This document shows, one piece after another, positions 17,239-27,376 of a stretch of 64,000 nucleotides of DNA. Each line of letters opens with the position of its first letter. Within the stretch, counting starts at the first letter, position 1. The position numbers and the translations under genes were made by a program. Below the pieces are notes generated by a model, which saw only the letters and a program-made list of their open reading frames with translations, made no database searches and had not been told where the DNA came from. Source of the DNA: Bacteroidota bacterium (GTDB lineage Bacteria; Bacteroidota; Ignavibacteria; Tepidaquicellales; Tepidaquicellaceae); the NCBI GenBank assembly GCA_018266875.1, contig JAFDZR010000005.1, positions 50,525 through 114,524 on the forward strand, read 5' to 3'.

Positions 17239-18738
17239 TTACGGTCTGATAACCGATATAAAATTCAAAGCATTATTATCCGTTACCGAAAGGTCATCAA
17301 GATCAGTGAAAAGATCTCCTGTTACATCAGTCCGGACATAGCCCGAAGCAAAATTGTCCGCATCATTGTCAATTAAAGAAAGATCAGAAACATCCACAAA
17401 TCCGTCCCGGGTTACATCTCCGCTGAATATGCAGTATCTGCTTCCCTTAAGCTTAAGATTATTACCGTAAGCTTTTGTATCGGATGCGGTAAAGTCGTAA
17501 TTCAGGTTTGCGCCGTTCACAAAACTCTCACCGCCATGTCTGCTCCAAGTCTCGACCGAATTTCTGTGCTTTATCTGAATATAGTAATTTCCGGTTCCGG
17601 CTCTTGAAAAAATAAAATGTCCTGTGAAGGAAACAGAATCTATTAACGCCTTTGAGGAATCGGCAACGGAAAACGGTGAATTCACATTTCTCAGATAGGC
17701 TGTTACGGTATCTCTTGAATTCAGTCTGTCAGAAACAGAATTATAATAACCTTCGGGAATGACTTTAATGTCATCGGAAGTAGTAATGACGAACTGTATG
17801 ACGGTTTCAGAAATTGTATTATGTCCGCCGGGAGGCGTGTTACCGGCGGTGACGGTTCCGTAAAACTTCGGTCCGATAATATACGGATATTCCGGATTTC
17901 CAATGGAATCTACGGCTATAAAATATGAATAAATACCGTTCGGATATTCCGGTGTCACGGAAAATCTTCCGTTAAAGGAATCGAGATCCGTTCCGGATGT
18001 ATTGAGTTCATAATCTTCCACAAAACAACCGAGAGGATACTGAGAACTGACTGCAGGTCCATATTGATTCGGGGGTAGGACGGTTCCGTTTGGCAGAGTT
18101 GTTCTCACGGTTATATTTCTTTTCCTGTAACCGCTTTTCATTCTTCTTATGCCTCCCGTACCGTTTGAATTCGAATAGGCATAAGGACCGTAAAGAGGAA
18201 ATCCGTCGAACATATATCCAAGTAAAGGCGAGTGCTGATTCTGATCAGGCGAATAAAGTTTTTTCATATTGATATGATAATGATAAACGCCGCCCGGTGC
18301 GGGATGTCCTCCTGATGTATCAAAGCTCACTGCTTCGAAATACTGCGCGATCCTGTGCCAGATATTCTGATTGTTATAGGACATCGCATCGCCTGAATTA
18401 TAGAGAACGACACCGTTTACGAGGACTCCTATCTGGCCGTTGCCCGCAGATACAGGATTCGGACTGGAAACCGGATTCCTAGTGATCCTGAATGTCCAGT
18501 TCTGATTGGTCGGTACGTTTGGATTCATAGTCCAGGGTCCGATAGTGTATGACGGAATTCCCGTACATTTTACATAGACATAATTTCCGGAATAAAATAC
18601 CTGCTGGACGTCAGCAGGAATTCCGTTATAACCTGTCGCTCCGTTTGTGTTCTGTCTCCAGGAATATATTTCCGGAGTAACCTGTGACCGGGATTCAACA
18701 GCAATGGAAAAAATCAAAGCCGCAAGAAGTAATTTCAT
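17239..18738 (-). CDS. Secreted YHYH-domain protein with Ig-like/dockerin-type C-terminus
   Basis: 499 residues: signal peptide (1-19), a YHYH domain (about 20-310, Y-H-Y-H at 152-155), then a different C-terminal module (about 325-499). That module has a beta-rich part with H-R-N-S-V-E-T-W-S and a tandem dockerin-like calcium-binding part (S-G-D-V-T-R-D-G-F-V-D-V-S-D, then D-V-T-G-D-L-F-T-D), ending F-I-S-V-I-R-P. There is no T9SS box. The same module ends the lipase at 30954-32879. The downstream paralogue carries a T9SS domain instead. A downstream gap of 71 nt separates the two paralogues. Confidence 0.8.
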   Translation of the reverse strand: MKLLLAALIFSIAVESRSQVTPEIYSWRQNTNGATGYNGIPADVQQVFYSGNYVYVKCTGIPSYTIGPWTMNPNVPTNQNWTFRITRNPVSSPNPVSAGNGQIGVLVNGVVLYNSGDAMSYNNQNIWHRIAQYFEAVSFDTSGGHPAPGGVYHYHINMKKLYSPDQNQHSPLLGYMFDGFPLYGPYAYSNSNGTGGIRRMKSGYRKRNITVRTTLPNGTVLPPNQYGPAVSSQYPLGCFVEDYELNTSGTDLDSFNGRFSVTPEYPNGIYSYFIAVDSIGNPEYPYIIGPKFYGTVTAGNTPPGGHNTISETVIQFVITTSDDIKVIPEGYYNSVSDRLNSRDTVTAYLRNVNSPFSVADSSKALIDSVSFTGHFIFSRAGTGNYYIQIKHRNSVETWSRHGGESFVNGANLNYDFTASDTKAYGNNLKLKGSRYCIFSGDVTRDGFVDVSDLSLIDNDADNFASGYVRTDVTGDLFTDLDDLSVTDNNALNFISVIRP

Positions 18739-18767
18739 ACCTAATTTAATTTTGTTTTTGTAAAATT

Positions 18768-19184
18768 CTACTGCATGTATTTTTCAAGTAACCTGGCATT
18801 CTCCTCGGAAAGTTTTACTGCTGTAAGTTTACTGTCAGTACTGTAAGCAATATGCCTGTAGTCATCAGAAGTATTGTAAACCAGGGTCATCATCACGGAA
18901 CCGTTTTTATAGAATGTCATAGAACCGGTTGAAATGCAGTACTGATATGAAAAAGGCTCGCTTGAGACTGTATGTGCGATCTTAAATATTTCATTCCGGT
19001 CTGTGATATCGATGGTTTTAACGCCCATTTTACCGGAAGAATCGAATCCGCTTTTATACATAAGTTCGATTTTATCCGCGCTGGTCAGATCCGGAATGGA
19101 AGACCCTGAGGAATTATCCCCGCAGGAGAACATGGAAAAGGTCAGGATAAATAAAACTAAAATGAAAATAATTTTTGTATGCAT
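18768..19184 (-). CDS. Small lipoprotein of unknown function
   Basis: 138 residues. A signal peptide ends in a lipobox (S-M-F-S-C, with C21 as the lipidated residue), followed by a Ser/Gly-rich linker and a compact mixed alpha/beta domain. I recognise no family. It lies 29 nt upstream of the YHYH/dockerin-type gene on the same strand, so the two are probably co-transcribed. Confidence 0.65.
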   Translation of the reverse strand: MHTKIIFILVLFILTFSMFSCGDNSSGSSIPDLTSADKIELMYKSGFDSSGKMGVKTIDITDRNEIFKIAHTVSSEPFSYQYCISTGSMTFYKNGSVMMTLVYNTSDDYRHIAYSTDSKLTAVKLSEENARLLEKYMQ

Positions 19185-19333
19185 TATCTTGAAAATTAAT
19201 TATACAAAACTAACGCAATTGAAAAGACATAACAATCTTATATTTGTAAATAAATGTAACCGGATTTTTATGGAATGTAACAGGAATATCTGAAGAGAAA
19301 AAATTAAACTTAATAATATGAAAATACTTTTTT

Positions 19334-19373
19334 CAAAAAAAAAGCAGGAACATTGCAATTAACTGTTCCTGCT
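19334..19373 (-). terminator. Rho-independent terminator after the BNR-repeat gene
   Basis: A perfect 10-bp stem, AGCAGGAACA (19343-19352) with TGTTCCTGCT (19364-19373), is followed on the minus strand by a run of nine U. It lies 21 nt beyond the stop codon of the gene at 19394-21568. Confidence 0.9.
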
Positions 19374-19393
19374 TTAGCTCTTAGTAAAACTCT

Positions 19394-21568
19394 TTATTTT
19401 ACAAGCAGCATACTTTTACTTTTTATTGAATTTCCGTTTACTACAAGAGAATAAAAGTAGATCCCGGATGAAAGTGATCCGCCGTTAAAAATAATTTTGT
19501 AATTTCCCGGTCCAAGGTTTTGATTCTTAATTCCTGTCATGTAAGATCTTCCTGTAACGTCAAATACATTGATCGAAATATCTGATCTTTCCGGAACTGA
19601 AAATTCAATTGTTGTTGAAGGATTGAACGGGTTAGGATAATTCTGGTTCAGGTCAAAATTATCCGGAACATTTATCCCTGTGACACTGACGGAAGACGGA
19701 TTATCCACCTGTCTTTTCCAAACACCCAGGCGGTCAACGCCTGAAAACAGGAATCCGTTTTTATAAGTAACCGAAAATGCAATTTCAGTTGAAGCCGGAA
19801 GACCTTCATTGAACGCAGACCATGTAATTCCTTCATCTGAGGATCTGTAAAGTCCGGGATAAGAAGGACTTCCGCTTGCAGCATAGATCCTTCCTGAATT
19901 ATCAGTAGTCAATCCATTTACATCCTGATTATTCCAGATAAAAGACCAGCTGTCTCCGTTATTGGTTGATTTGTAGAGACCCTGATCACTTGCAGCCAGA
20001 ATATTTCCCTGAGAAGTGACGCAGATCGCCTGGACTCCGAAATCAGAGGGAAGACCGTTATTTATAAACTGCCAGCTGTTTCCGTTATCGGATGATCTGA
20101 ACACTCCTCCGTTAACAGAATATCCAGCTCCGGCAAATAGAAAATTGTCTTTTATTTTTATATCCTGCATGTATCGGTATCTTATTCCAAGGCTGTCACG
20201 TTTCCAGGTAAAACCGCTATTCTGAGTCGAGAAAATTCCGGCAAAATCCACCCCTGTTCCCTTGCCTGCAAATAATTTCGGCTGCGGTTCGGAATAAGAA
20301 ACAAATAAAGCTTCAACTCTACCTCCTCCGATAATCTGCTGTCCGGAAATACTCCAGCTGCTGCCGTTGTCTGTGCTTTTGTATACTGCGTAAATAGATC
20401 CGGCATAAAGAATACCATTTGAAGTATCTGCAGCTACATCATAAACAAGATGAGATCCTCTTAATGAAGTTGAAGAATCAGTCGGAATAAAAGATTTTCC
20501 AATGTCTGTCCAGGTTGCACCCATATCATCTGTAACAAACATCCCTCCGTAAGCTGCGGCAATTATTGAATTATTCATGAAAGCAAAAGAATTAACAGGC
20601 ATTCCGTTTAAACCGTTATTTTCCGGCTGCCAGTTATTTACGTTTACAGAAGATCTGAACATTCCGACAAAATTTGTTCCGGCAAAAAGATTTCCCGCAT
20701 TAATTTCAAGATCAAAAATCCATTTATCGAACAGTCCGAAAGGTTCCCATAGCAATCCTGAATTCACGGATCTGTATACGCCGAAACCTTCGGTACCGGC
20801 AAAAAGAGTATCACCTGAGTTTGTAAAAGCCTGGACTCTCTGACCTGCAAGACCTGAAAATGTCCAAGAATTGCCGGAGTCTTGGGATCTGTAAACGCCG
20901 TTTGTGGTTCCGGCATAAAGAATCCCGTTAACAGAACTTATCTTAAATACACCGTCAGGAAGACCGGTGCTTCTGTCCAGCCATGTAAATCCGCCGTCGG
21001 TGGATCTGAATACAACCTGATTTCCGGACTGAATGGATAATGAATAGGCGGTATAAAGAAATCCGTTCAGCGCAAAAATGTTACTGATAGAAAACTGGAA
21101 ATTCAATGAGATAGAACCAGTGTTTTCCCAGGTCTGATTTGCTTCGCTGAATCTGTAAATCTTATCATTCGGTGATTCATCCGATGCAATATAGACTATT
21201 CCGTCTTTTACAGTTATTCCTCTGACATAAACCCCTCCCAGTCCGGATGTAAGTTGTGTCCAGGTCTGAACGGAATCAGAAGTAACAAATACTCCCTGCT
21301 GAGTAGCTGCATACAGTCTGTTTCCTGTATAGGCAAGCCGCGGCGCAAAGGAAGGAGGAAGACCGGGCTTTTCGGTCCAGCTGCTACCGTTATCGACTGA
21401 AAAATATGCTTCGCCGTAAACAGTGACTATAGCAATATTTTGTCCGTTCTTTATGATATCGCTGACCGTTGCACCGGCAGGTCCGTTTGTTCTCTGCCAC
21501 TGTGAAGAAACGGAACTTACGGAAATTAAACAAAGCGCAGTGCAGACTAAAAAAGAAATTGTTTTCAA
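19394..21568 (-). CDS. Large secreted BNR/YCF48-like beta-propeller protein with T9SS domain
   Basis: 724 residues: signal peptide (1-22), many repeats of the form S-x-D-x-G-x-S/T-W (Asp-box/BNR repeats, about 30-615), and a T9SS type A sorting domain (about 632-724, Q-N-Y-P-N-P-F-N-P). The Asp boxes suggest one or two sortilin- or YCF48-like propellers. Sialidase active-site arginines are not evident, so a binding role is more likely than catalysis. A smaller relative lies at 34665-35999. Confidence 0.8.
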   Translation of the reverse strand: MKTISFLVCTALCLISVSSVSSQWQRTNGPAGATVSDIIKNGQNIAIVTVYGEAYFSVDNGSSWTEKPGLPPSFAPRLAYTGNRLYAATQQGVFVTSDSVQTWTQLTSGLGGVYVRGITVKDGIVYIASDESPNDKIYRFSEANQTWENTGSISLNFQFSISNIFALNGFLYTAYSLSIQSGNQVVFRSTDGGFTWLDRSTGLPDGVFKISSVNGILYAGTTNGVYRSQDSGNSWTFSGLAGQRVQAFTNSGDTLFAGTEGFGVYRSVNSGLLWEPFGLFDKWIFDLEINAGNLFAGTNFVGMFRSSVNVNNWQPENNGLNGMPVNSFAFMNNSIIAAAYGGMFVTDDMGATWTDIGKSFIPTDSSTSLRGSHLVYDVAADTSNGILYAGSIYAVYKSTDNGSSWSISGQQIIGGGRVEALFVSYSEPQPKLFAGKGTGVDFAGIFSTQNSGFTWKRDSLGIRYRYMQDIKIKDNFLFAGAGYSVNGGVFRSSDNGNSWQFINNGLPSDFGVQAICVTSQGNILAASDQGLYKSTNNGDSWSFIWNNQDVNGLTTDNSGRIYAASGSPSYPGLYRSSDEGITWSAFNEGLPASTEIAFSVTYKNGFLFSGVDRLGVWKRQVDNPSSVSVTGINVPDNFDLNQNYPNPFNPSTTIEFSVPERSDISINVFDVTGRSYMTGIKNQNLGPGNYKIIFNGGSLSSGIYFYSLVVNGNSIKSKSMLLVK

Positions 21569-21730
21569 ATGAGATCAGATTAATAGTTAACTGGATAATG
21601 ATTTAGATAAAGAAATTTTTCTAAAAAAAGTTTCCGGAAAAATGAATAAAATCAGAAATGTTTCAACAAAAGAAAAGGACTTTTATAATGAAATTATTAT
21701 TTATACTTTTAAACAGTTCTTTCAATAAAA

Positions 21731-21815
21731 CTATCGGGGTGCTTTCTTCTTTTTAAATGAAGGCTGAGAACAAACCCGCGAACCTGCTACGGATAATGCC
21801 GGCGAAGGAAATAAA
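21731..21815 (+). ncRNA. Thiamine pyrophosphate (TPP) riboswitch
   Basis: The conserved core of the thi-box aptamer is present in order: CGGGGTGC, then GGCTGAGA, ACCC, GAACCTG, GGATAATGCC and GGCGAAGGAA. It lies about 57 nt upstream of a TonB-dependent receptor start codon and is followed by a terminator-type hairpin, so TPP binding should switch off the receptor gene. The closing P1 helix looks weak by eye. This ties the receptor to uptake of thiamine or a precursor. Confidence 0.93.
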
Positions 21816-21822
21816 ATTTTTT

Positions 21823-21871
21823 AACGCTTAAATCTTTTTAACAGGTTCAAAAGGATTTAAGCGTTTTTTTT
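21823..21871 (+). terminator. Expression-platform hairpin of the TPP riboswitch
   Basis: AACGCTTAAATC (21823-21834) pairs perfectly with GATTTAAGCGTT (21854-21865), followed by U-tract to 21871. This is an intrinsic terminator placed directly after the aptamer. The U-tract touches the first possible ATG (21872), so the hairpin could block ribosome entry as well as transcription. Confidence 0.85.
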
Positions 21872-24283
21872 ATGATGAAAATGAAAAAATATTTACTGCA
21901 GTTAATTATACTGTCTCTTATATTTACAATTTATTCTGAAACTGCTTTCTCACAGGATAATATTCAGAAAACCGAAAAAGATTCCACGGACTTTAAAACA
22001 GAAACTATTGATGTCGAAGCGCTTAAAGGCGTTGAGAGATTTACGCCGATCACTTTTGAAAATGTTGGGCGGAGTGAGGTTGAAAAGAAATACAGTGTGC
22101 AGGATCTGCCTATGTTCCTGAACGGAAGCACGGGAATCAATTCCTATTCGGAATCAGGTGCTTCTGTCGGATATTCGTATTTATCTCTGAGAGGATTTGA
22201 TCAGAGGAGGATCTCAATTCTGATAAACGGCATCCCGCAGAATGATCCGGAAGACCATCAGGTTTACTGGGTGGATGTGTCTGACCTTACAGCTTCGGCG
22301 GAAAACATTCAGATACAGAGGGGAGTCGGAACAGCTCTTTACGGTTCTTCTGCGATCGGCGGTCTAATTAATGTAGAGACAATTGATTATTTTAAAAGGA
22401 AGTTTCTCAATGTAACCGGAGGATACGGTGATTTCAACACCAGAAAATATTCATTCGAATATTCATCAGGAAGCAGCAAAAGCGGATTCGGATTTTACGG
22501 AAAATTCACAAAGCTGAATACTGACGGATACAGGGATCTCTCATGGTCAGATCATCTTTCCTACTTTCTCAGCGCGGGAAAGATCATCGGAAAGAAATCG
22601 GTGTTGAAAATGAACCTTTACGGAAGTCCTATCAAAAATCATCTGGCATATCTCGGCGCGGACAGGGATGCAATTGACGGAAAAATTACAGGAAACATCT
22701 ATAATGACAGGAAGATCAATTATCTTACTTATCCGGATGAAACTGATAATTATTTTCAGCCGCATTATGAACTGATATATAATTATCAGGCGTCAGAAGA
22801 TCTATTCATCTCAAACACGCTGAGTTATATAAGAGGAGAAGGTTATTTTAATACTTACTTTCCGGTGGATTACGGATATGATTTTTCCTATTTCCGTCTT
22901 GATCCGTTTTTCGTTACTGATACAACTACATTCAATTCATCATATTACAGAAGAAATGATGACGGGACTTTCTATTTCGAAAAGGGAAAAGGATATGAGA
23001 TTGTAAGAAGCGACATTGTTTCAAAGCTTACAGTCAACAACAACACTTACGGCTGGTTTCCAAAACTTCAGCTGAGTCACAGCAGTGAAAAAGGAAAACT
23101 TGTAATCGGAGGGGAGATCAAGTATCACAGATCCGAGCATTTCGGCGAAGTCACTTTCGGCGAAGCGCTGCCGCAGGGAACATCACCGAATCATCTTTAT
23201 TATTTTTACAACGGCGGCAAGAGAACTTATTCGGTTTACCTGAATGAAATTTACAGTCTGACAAAAAAACTAAACGCAATGCTCGGACTGCAGTACGTTC
23301 ATCACAGATATGAACTTTCCAATGACAGATTCAAACCTTATGACTTCTCGGTTAATTATGATTTCTTTACTCCGAGAGCCGGTCTGAATTATAATTTCAG
23401 CGGTAAGATCAGCGGCTATGTTAATTATTCACTGGCAAAACGCGAGCCGAGACTGAAGGATATATATGACGCAGAGGATCCTAACAGCAAACCGAACTTC
23501 AGGATAGTGGATGCATCAATGGGTATCTATCAGGACCCGCTTATCAAACCTGAGGAAATGCAGGATCTCGAGATCGGGTTTGCATTCAGTTCGGATCTGC
23601 TGAAAGCCGGAATAAATTTTTATAACATGAAATTTAAGAATGAGATTGTCAGTAACGGACAGCTTGATAATGTAGGACAGCCGATAGTCGGCAATGCGGG
23701 AAGTTCCGTGCACAGGGGAGTGGAAATTGATTTTTCGCACAGTCCATTTAAAGGAATATACTCGTCAGGATTTTCACTGAAGGGAAATCTCAGTTTTTCA
23801 GATAATTATTTTAAGGAATACAGGGAGATCAGCGGCTCGGATTCTGCAGGCAAAATAATTTACGGAAATGATTACTCCGGAAATAAAATACTTCTTACGC
23901 CGGATATAATTGCAAACTTATCAGCGGAATACTTTCCTCTTAAGGGAACCGGAGCATACATTACTCTTCAGTATTTAAGCAGACAATATCTTGACAATTC
24001 TCAGGATGAGTGGAAGGATCCTTCGGTAAAGGAACAGCCGGGTTATGTGAATAAGGTTATAGATCCCTTCATGACTGTAAATGCGGGAATATCCGTTGAC
24101 CTTATGAATTTTATAAAAGGCAAAGGCGCAAGTGAAGCATTCAGGAGTATTCAGATGAGTCTCAAGCTTAACAATGTATTCAATACACTGTATGAAACTT
24201 CCGGAAATGTAAGTTACGGAATTCCATACTGGATACCGGCGGCAACGAGAAATTTCTATGCTGAAATTAAAATCGGGTTCTGA
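21872..24283 (+). CDS. TonB-dependent outer-membrane receptor, predicted thiamine (or precursor) transporter
   Basis: 803 residues. A signal peptide (about 1-27) is followed by a TonB-box-like and plug region (about 45-165, with L-S-L-R-G-F-D and I-N-G-I-P-Q-N-D-P motifs and Y-G-S-S-A-I-G-G-L-I-N-V), then a 22-strand-type barrel ending in a terminal phenylalanine. It should import its ligand through the outer membrane using TonB energy. The TPP riboswitch directly upstream makes thiamine or a related compound the best substrate guess. Three ATGs (21872, 21875, 21881) could start it; the third gives the most typical signal peptide. No other thiamine gene lies nearby. Confidence 0.9.
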   Translation: MMKMKKYLLQLIILSLIFTIYSETAFSQDNIQKTEKDSTDFKTETIDVEALKGVERFTPITFENVGRSEVEKKYSVQDLPMFLNGSTGINSYSESGASVGYSYLSLRGFDQRRISILINGIPQNDPEDHQVYWVDVSDLTASAENIQIQRGVGTALYGSSAIGGLINVETIDYFKRKFLNVTGGYGDFNTRKYSFEYSSGSSKSGFGFYGKFTKLNTDGYRDLSWSDHLSYFLSAGKIIGKKSVLKMNLYGSPIKNHLAYLGADRDAIDGKITGNIYNDRKINYLTYPDETDNYFQPHYELIYNYQASEDLFISNTLSYIRGEGYFNTYFPVDYGYDFSYFRLDPFFVTDTTTFNSSYYRRNDDGTFYFEKGKGYEIVRSDIVSKLTVNNNTYGWFPKLQLSHSSEKGKLVIGGEIKYHRSEHFGEVTFGEALPQGTSPNHLYYFYNGGKRTYSVYLNEIYSLTKKLNAMLGLQYVHHRYELSNDRFKPYDFSVNYDFFTPRAGLNYNFSGKISGYVNYSLAKREPRLKDIYDAEDPNSKPNFRIVDASMGIYQDPLIKPEEMQDLEIGFAFSSDLLKAGINFYNMKFKNEIVSNGQLDNVGQPIVGNAGSSVHRGVEIDFSHSPFKGIYSSGFSLKGNLSFSDNYFKEYREISGSDSAGKIIYGNDYSGNKILLTPDIIANLSAEYFPLKGTGAYITLQYLSRQYLDNSQDEWKDPSVKEQPGYVNKVIDPFMTVNAGISVDLMNFIKGKGASEAFRSIQMSLKLNNVFNTLYETSGNVSYGIPYWIPAATRNFYAEIKIGF

Positions 24284-24359
24284 TCATTACAGCTTTTCCG
24301 AAAAACCCCCGAATAAAAATTCAATAGTTGTGCTCATTATGAGATACTGATTCGGAAAA

Positions 24360-25751
24360 TCAATTCACCTTGAATTTAATATTCAGACCTGCTGACAGGT
24401 TTGAAGTCCCTTCCGGATTAAAAATACTCATGATATTTCTGGTTCCGAGATCAATCAATACTGGTCCTGTGTCAATCCCTATTCCCAGACCAACTACAGT
24501 ATTTATCGAACTGCCGAATGAAACTCCGCTTCTCAGAGAAACCACACTGCCTGCATTAAATTCAGCTCCCAACCCGAATCTCGGATCCTTGCTGCCTCCG
24601 AGATTGTCAGTAAGACCCTGGATATATTCGGCGGAAATACTTCCGAGTTCCAGACCTGAGGCAGTCTTATCAGCTTTTTTAAACAGTTTGTAATTTACAC
24701 CGAGACGTAAAACAGCCGGGAGATTTATGCTGAAATCAGAAACCGGTGTTTTGGTTGTCCTAATTATGTTAATAAGAGAATCCCGTTGCTCTTTATTTGT
24801 AATATCGGTTAAGACAAAATTTCCGTTATTGTAATAAGTGGCATTATTTTTTGTCCAGTTGATGTAACCTGCGTCGGCGATGCTCAATCCGAAATTAAAC
24901 TTCCCCGGTCCGGTAAAATTTTTCAATGCAACGTTTACGCCGCCGTCAAATCCAAATCCGAATCCGGCGTTGCCAGAAGGGAATTTGATTACAAATTCAT
25001 CGCTGATACCGGAATAAAGAAATTCAGTTTCGCCGGTCGTGCGAATTACATTTTGAGAAGTCGTCTCAAAGGTAAGACTGTTTTTTTTTGTTTCAAAATA
25101 ATACAGTCCGAACTGCGGTTTGACAGAAAGCCCGACTGAAACAGATTCAAACAATTTGTTCTTTTTGATCTTAAACATCTTTGCCAGTGACAGGTTAAGT
25201 TGTCTTGTCCAGTATCCGTTCACTCTGTTCTTGGAAAGATCGTATACCCTGTCCGGCTGATTCCCGTATAGTCCAAGGTCCAGAAAATCCCTTGATACAA
25301 AAAAATCTGCTGCAATTCTGTCATCAATAGAAATGCCGAAAGTTCCAAGGTCGGGATGATTGTAAATAAATGAAAGTATTTTTACCGATGCAGTAAAGGT
25401 TGTCTTCTGATCGCTTGCCGAATTAATGATATTCATTTTTTCAGCATCAGTAAGTATTATTGAAGAGCCGTTACCGTCTTCAGCAAAATTATCGTTTAGA
25501 AATTTTATGGATAGATAATTACTGTTATTAAGGAACTGAAAAGTGGTCAGAGCATTAAAGTAAAACTTTGCATTATTATTTCCCCTCTGGAACAGAATGT
25601 TTGCAGGGTTCTGATTGAATGCATCCAGTTCATATGAATTTGATACGGAAGTGTTTCCCATTGCAAGACTTCTTACGTCATACAAGACCTGCGAGTGAAG
25701 GCATCCGAAAGAAACTGAAATAAATAAAAAGGAGAGTAATAAATTTTTCAT
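24360..25751 (-). CDS. DUF5723-like outer-membrane beta-barrel protein
   Basis: 463 residues: signal peptide (1-20), then a region starting V-R-S-L-A-M-G-N-T with F-N-Q-N-P-A-N and many alternating beta strands, typical of FadL/PorV-type barrels assigned to DUF5723. It ends in F-K-V-N. The role is unknown; family members are common in Bacteroidota and Ignavibacteriota. It lies 41 nt downstream of a lipoprotein gene on the same strand, so the two probably act together at the outer membrane. Confidence 0.65.
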   Translation of the reverse strand: MKNLLLSFLFISVSFGCLHSQVLYDVRSLAMGNTSVSNSYELDAFNQNPANILFQRGNNNAKFYFNALTTFQFLNNSNYLSIKFLNDNFAEDGNGSSIILTDAEKMNIINSASDQKTTFTASVKILSFIYNHPDLGTFGISIDDRIAADFFVSRDFLDLGLYGNQPDRVYDLSKNRVNGYWTRQLNLSLAKMFKIKKNKLFESVSVGLSVKPQFGLYYFETKKNSLTFETTSQNVIRTTGETEFLYSGISDEFVIKFPSGNAGFGFGFDGGVNVALKNFTGPGKFNFGLSIADAGYINWTKNNATYYNNGNFVLTDITNKEQRDSLINIIRTTKTPVSDFSINLPAVLRLGVNYKLFKKADKTASGLELGSISAEYIQGLTDNLGGSKDPRFGLGAEFNAGSVVSLRSGVSFGSSINTVVGLGIGIDTGPVLIDLGTRNIMSIFNPEGTSNLSAGLNIKFKVN

Positions 25752-25792
25752 AATAAAATAATTTAAATTAATTTATTCGATTTTTTACAATT

Positions 25793-27376
25793 TTATTCTA
25801 TTCTGTAAGTTAATGTACCGAATCCGGATATTAAGACCCGGTCTCCGGAGCGTATTTTTACATTGTTCAAAGGATCCGGAATGTATTTCGGATCGGTATA
25901 TAATCTGTACTCATAAATAATTTTCCCGATTCTTTTTATTCTGGAAATGTAAGTGCTGTCAAGAACAGCGCTGTATGATGTTTCAGTTGGAAGTGATGAA
26001 TATCCGTTATTGTCCACAGAGCCGGCATTGAATGTAACCGAAGAGTCCGGCATGTTTCCCACAATAAAAGAGATGGGGATCAGCGGTTTGTAAAAAGAAT
26101 CAAGAAGCATAACCGTTGTCACGGTTTTTAAGGGAATTCCGTTATTCGAAGACAAAGTAAATATCAGTTTTTTTGATCTGTCCAGTTCTTTTATCTGATC
26201 TTCGTCAGTAATACCTGCGTCTGCAGTATCCCTGAAAATGATCGGTTTGGTAATACTTACATCCAGCGGAACCTGCATCACAAGTTTCAGAGAAAGACTG
26301 TCCTGATAATTTACAGAACCAAAACTGTAATCTTTATTGAGAAAATCAGTTCTTTCTATGAATATTCTTTTTGGAATATTGTTTATAAACTCCAGTATAT
26401 TGCTGTTGTCTTCGTTTATGGGATAAGCAAGTGAATCAGTATTCTGGTTCAGCGTCAGGGAAAAAACAGTATCGATAATATCTCCTTCGTTTCCGTTTTT
26501 CAGATATTTAAGCCTGACCCTGTGACCGTTTTTATTCTCGCCTATAATTGAAATATTCCTGAAGTCCACCTGATAGAGCTCCGTGAATTTTTTTACCACG
26601 AAGAAATTTCTGTCCGGAGTAATGTTAGCAAATGACAGAACTCCTTCAGGAACATCAGACCCGAAAGGATCAAGGACTTCGTCCGAACTCAGACCTGTAT
26701 TCAGGGGTTTGAGGATTCCCGTTATATTTCTTATTGAATATTGTGATAAAGTATAACTGAAATTAACCGGAACGGGAACAGGCGACTCAAAAGATATTTT
26801 TAATTTCAGATTATTTTCCGGATTATCATTTTTAATAAAATAATCTGCAAGATCAAGCTTAAGGGTCTTTTCATTCCCGGGCATAACAGTTCCTGTTAAT
26901 CTCACTGTATCCTGATTCTTAACATCAAATAAATTCCTGACAGTCGCATTGAAAGTATATTCAGTATTTAGATCGTTATAAAAATTAAAATTAAGGTTAC
27001 CTGTAAGGAAGTCCATTTCGGTAACATAAGTCGAATCGTTAATAACGATAAATGTATCAAGAAGAAGCGTGCTGGGAGCGGTGATGGATGTTTTTTCAAT
27101 TCCGTCAAACTTTATGTCTTCGCCGAATACCCTTTTATAATTTGATTCACCGTAAATATAAATAATATTATTATTGGAGGAATCCACGCCGACATTGCCG
27201 CTTCTGTTAATAATGTCGAAGATATTGTAATTCTTAAAACTAAACGGAATTCTCAGATCTATATCATAATTTGGCAGAGCGGGCGTCCTGATTTCGCAGC
27301 CTGTGATCATACCGGAAATAAATACAGTTAAGAATATTTTTAATAGCAGAGAACCGAAAATCCTGATTTTTCTCAA
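25793..27376 (-). CDS. Large lipoprotein of unknown function
   Basis: 527 residues. The N-terminus has a basic patch, a hydrophobic core and a lipobox (M-I-T-G-C, C27). The mature protein is beta-rich, with no recognisable domain. It is transcribed ahead of the DUF5723-like barrel gene with a 41-nt gap, which suggests a lipoprotein/barrel pair in the outer membrane. Confidence 0.6.
   Translation of the reverse strand: MRKIRIFGSLLLKIFLTVFISGMITGCEIRTPALPNYDIDLRIPFSFKNYNIFDIINRSGNVGVDSSNNNIIYIYGESNYKRVFGEDIKFDGIEKTSITAPSTLLLDTFIVINDSTYVTEMDFLTGNLNFNFYNDLNTEYTFNATVRNLFDVKNQDTVRLTGTVMPGNEKTLKLDLADYFIKNDNPENNLKLKISFESPVPVPVNFSYTLSQYSIRNITGILKPLNTGLSSDEVLDPFGSDVPEGVLSFANITPDRNFFVVKKFTELYQVDFRNISIIGENKNGHRVRLKYLKNGNEGDIIDTVFSLTLNQNTDSLAYPINEDNSNILEFINNIPKRIFIERTDFLNKDYSFGSVNYQDSLSLKLVMQVPLDVSITKPIIFRDTADAGITDEDQIKELDRSKKLIFTLSSNNGIPLKTVTTVMLLDSFYKPLIPISFIVGNMPDSSVTFNAGSVDNNGYSSLPTETSYSAVLDSTYISRIKRIGKIIYEYRLYTDPKYIPDPLNNVKIRSGDRVLISGFGTLTYRIE

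Noticed and set aside
19394..21568. Regular repeats that might suggest a CRISPR-like or satellite array
   Set aside because: They are degenerate codons for Asp-box repeats in one open frame, not equal repeats with spacers.
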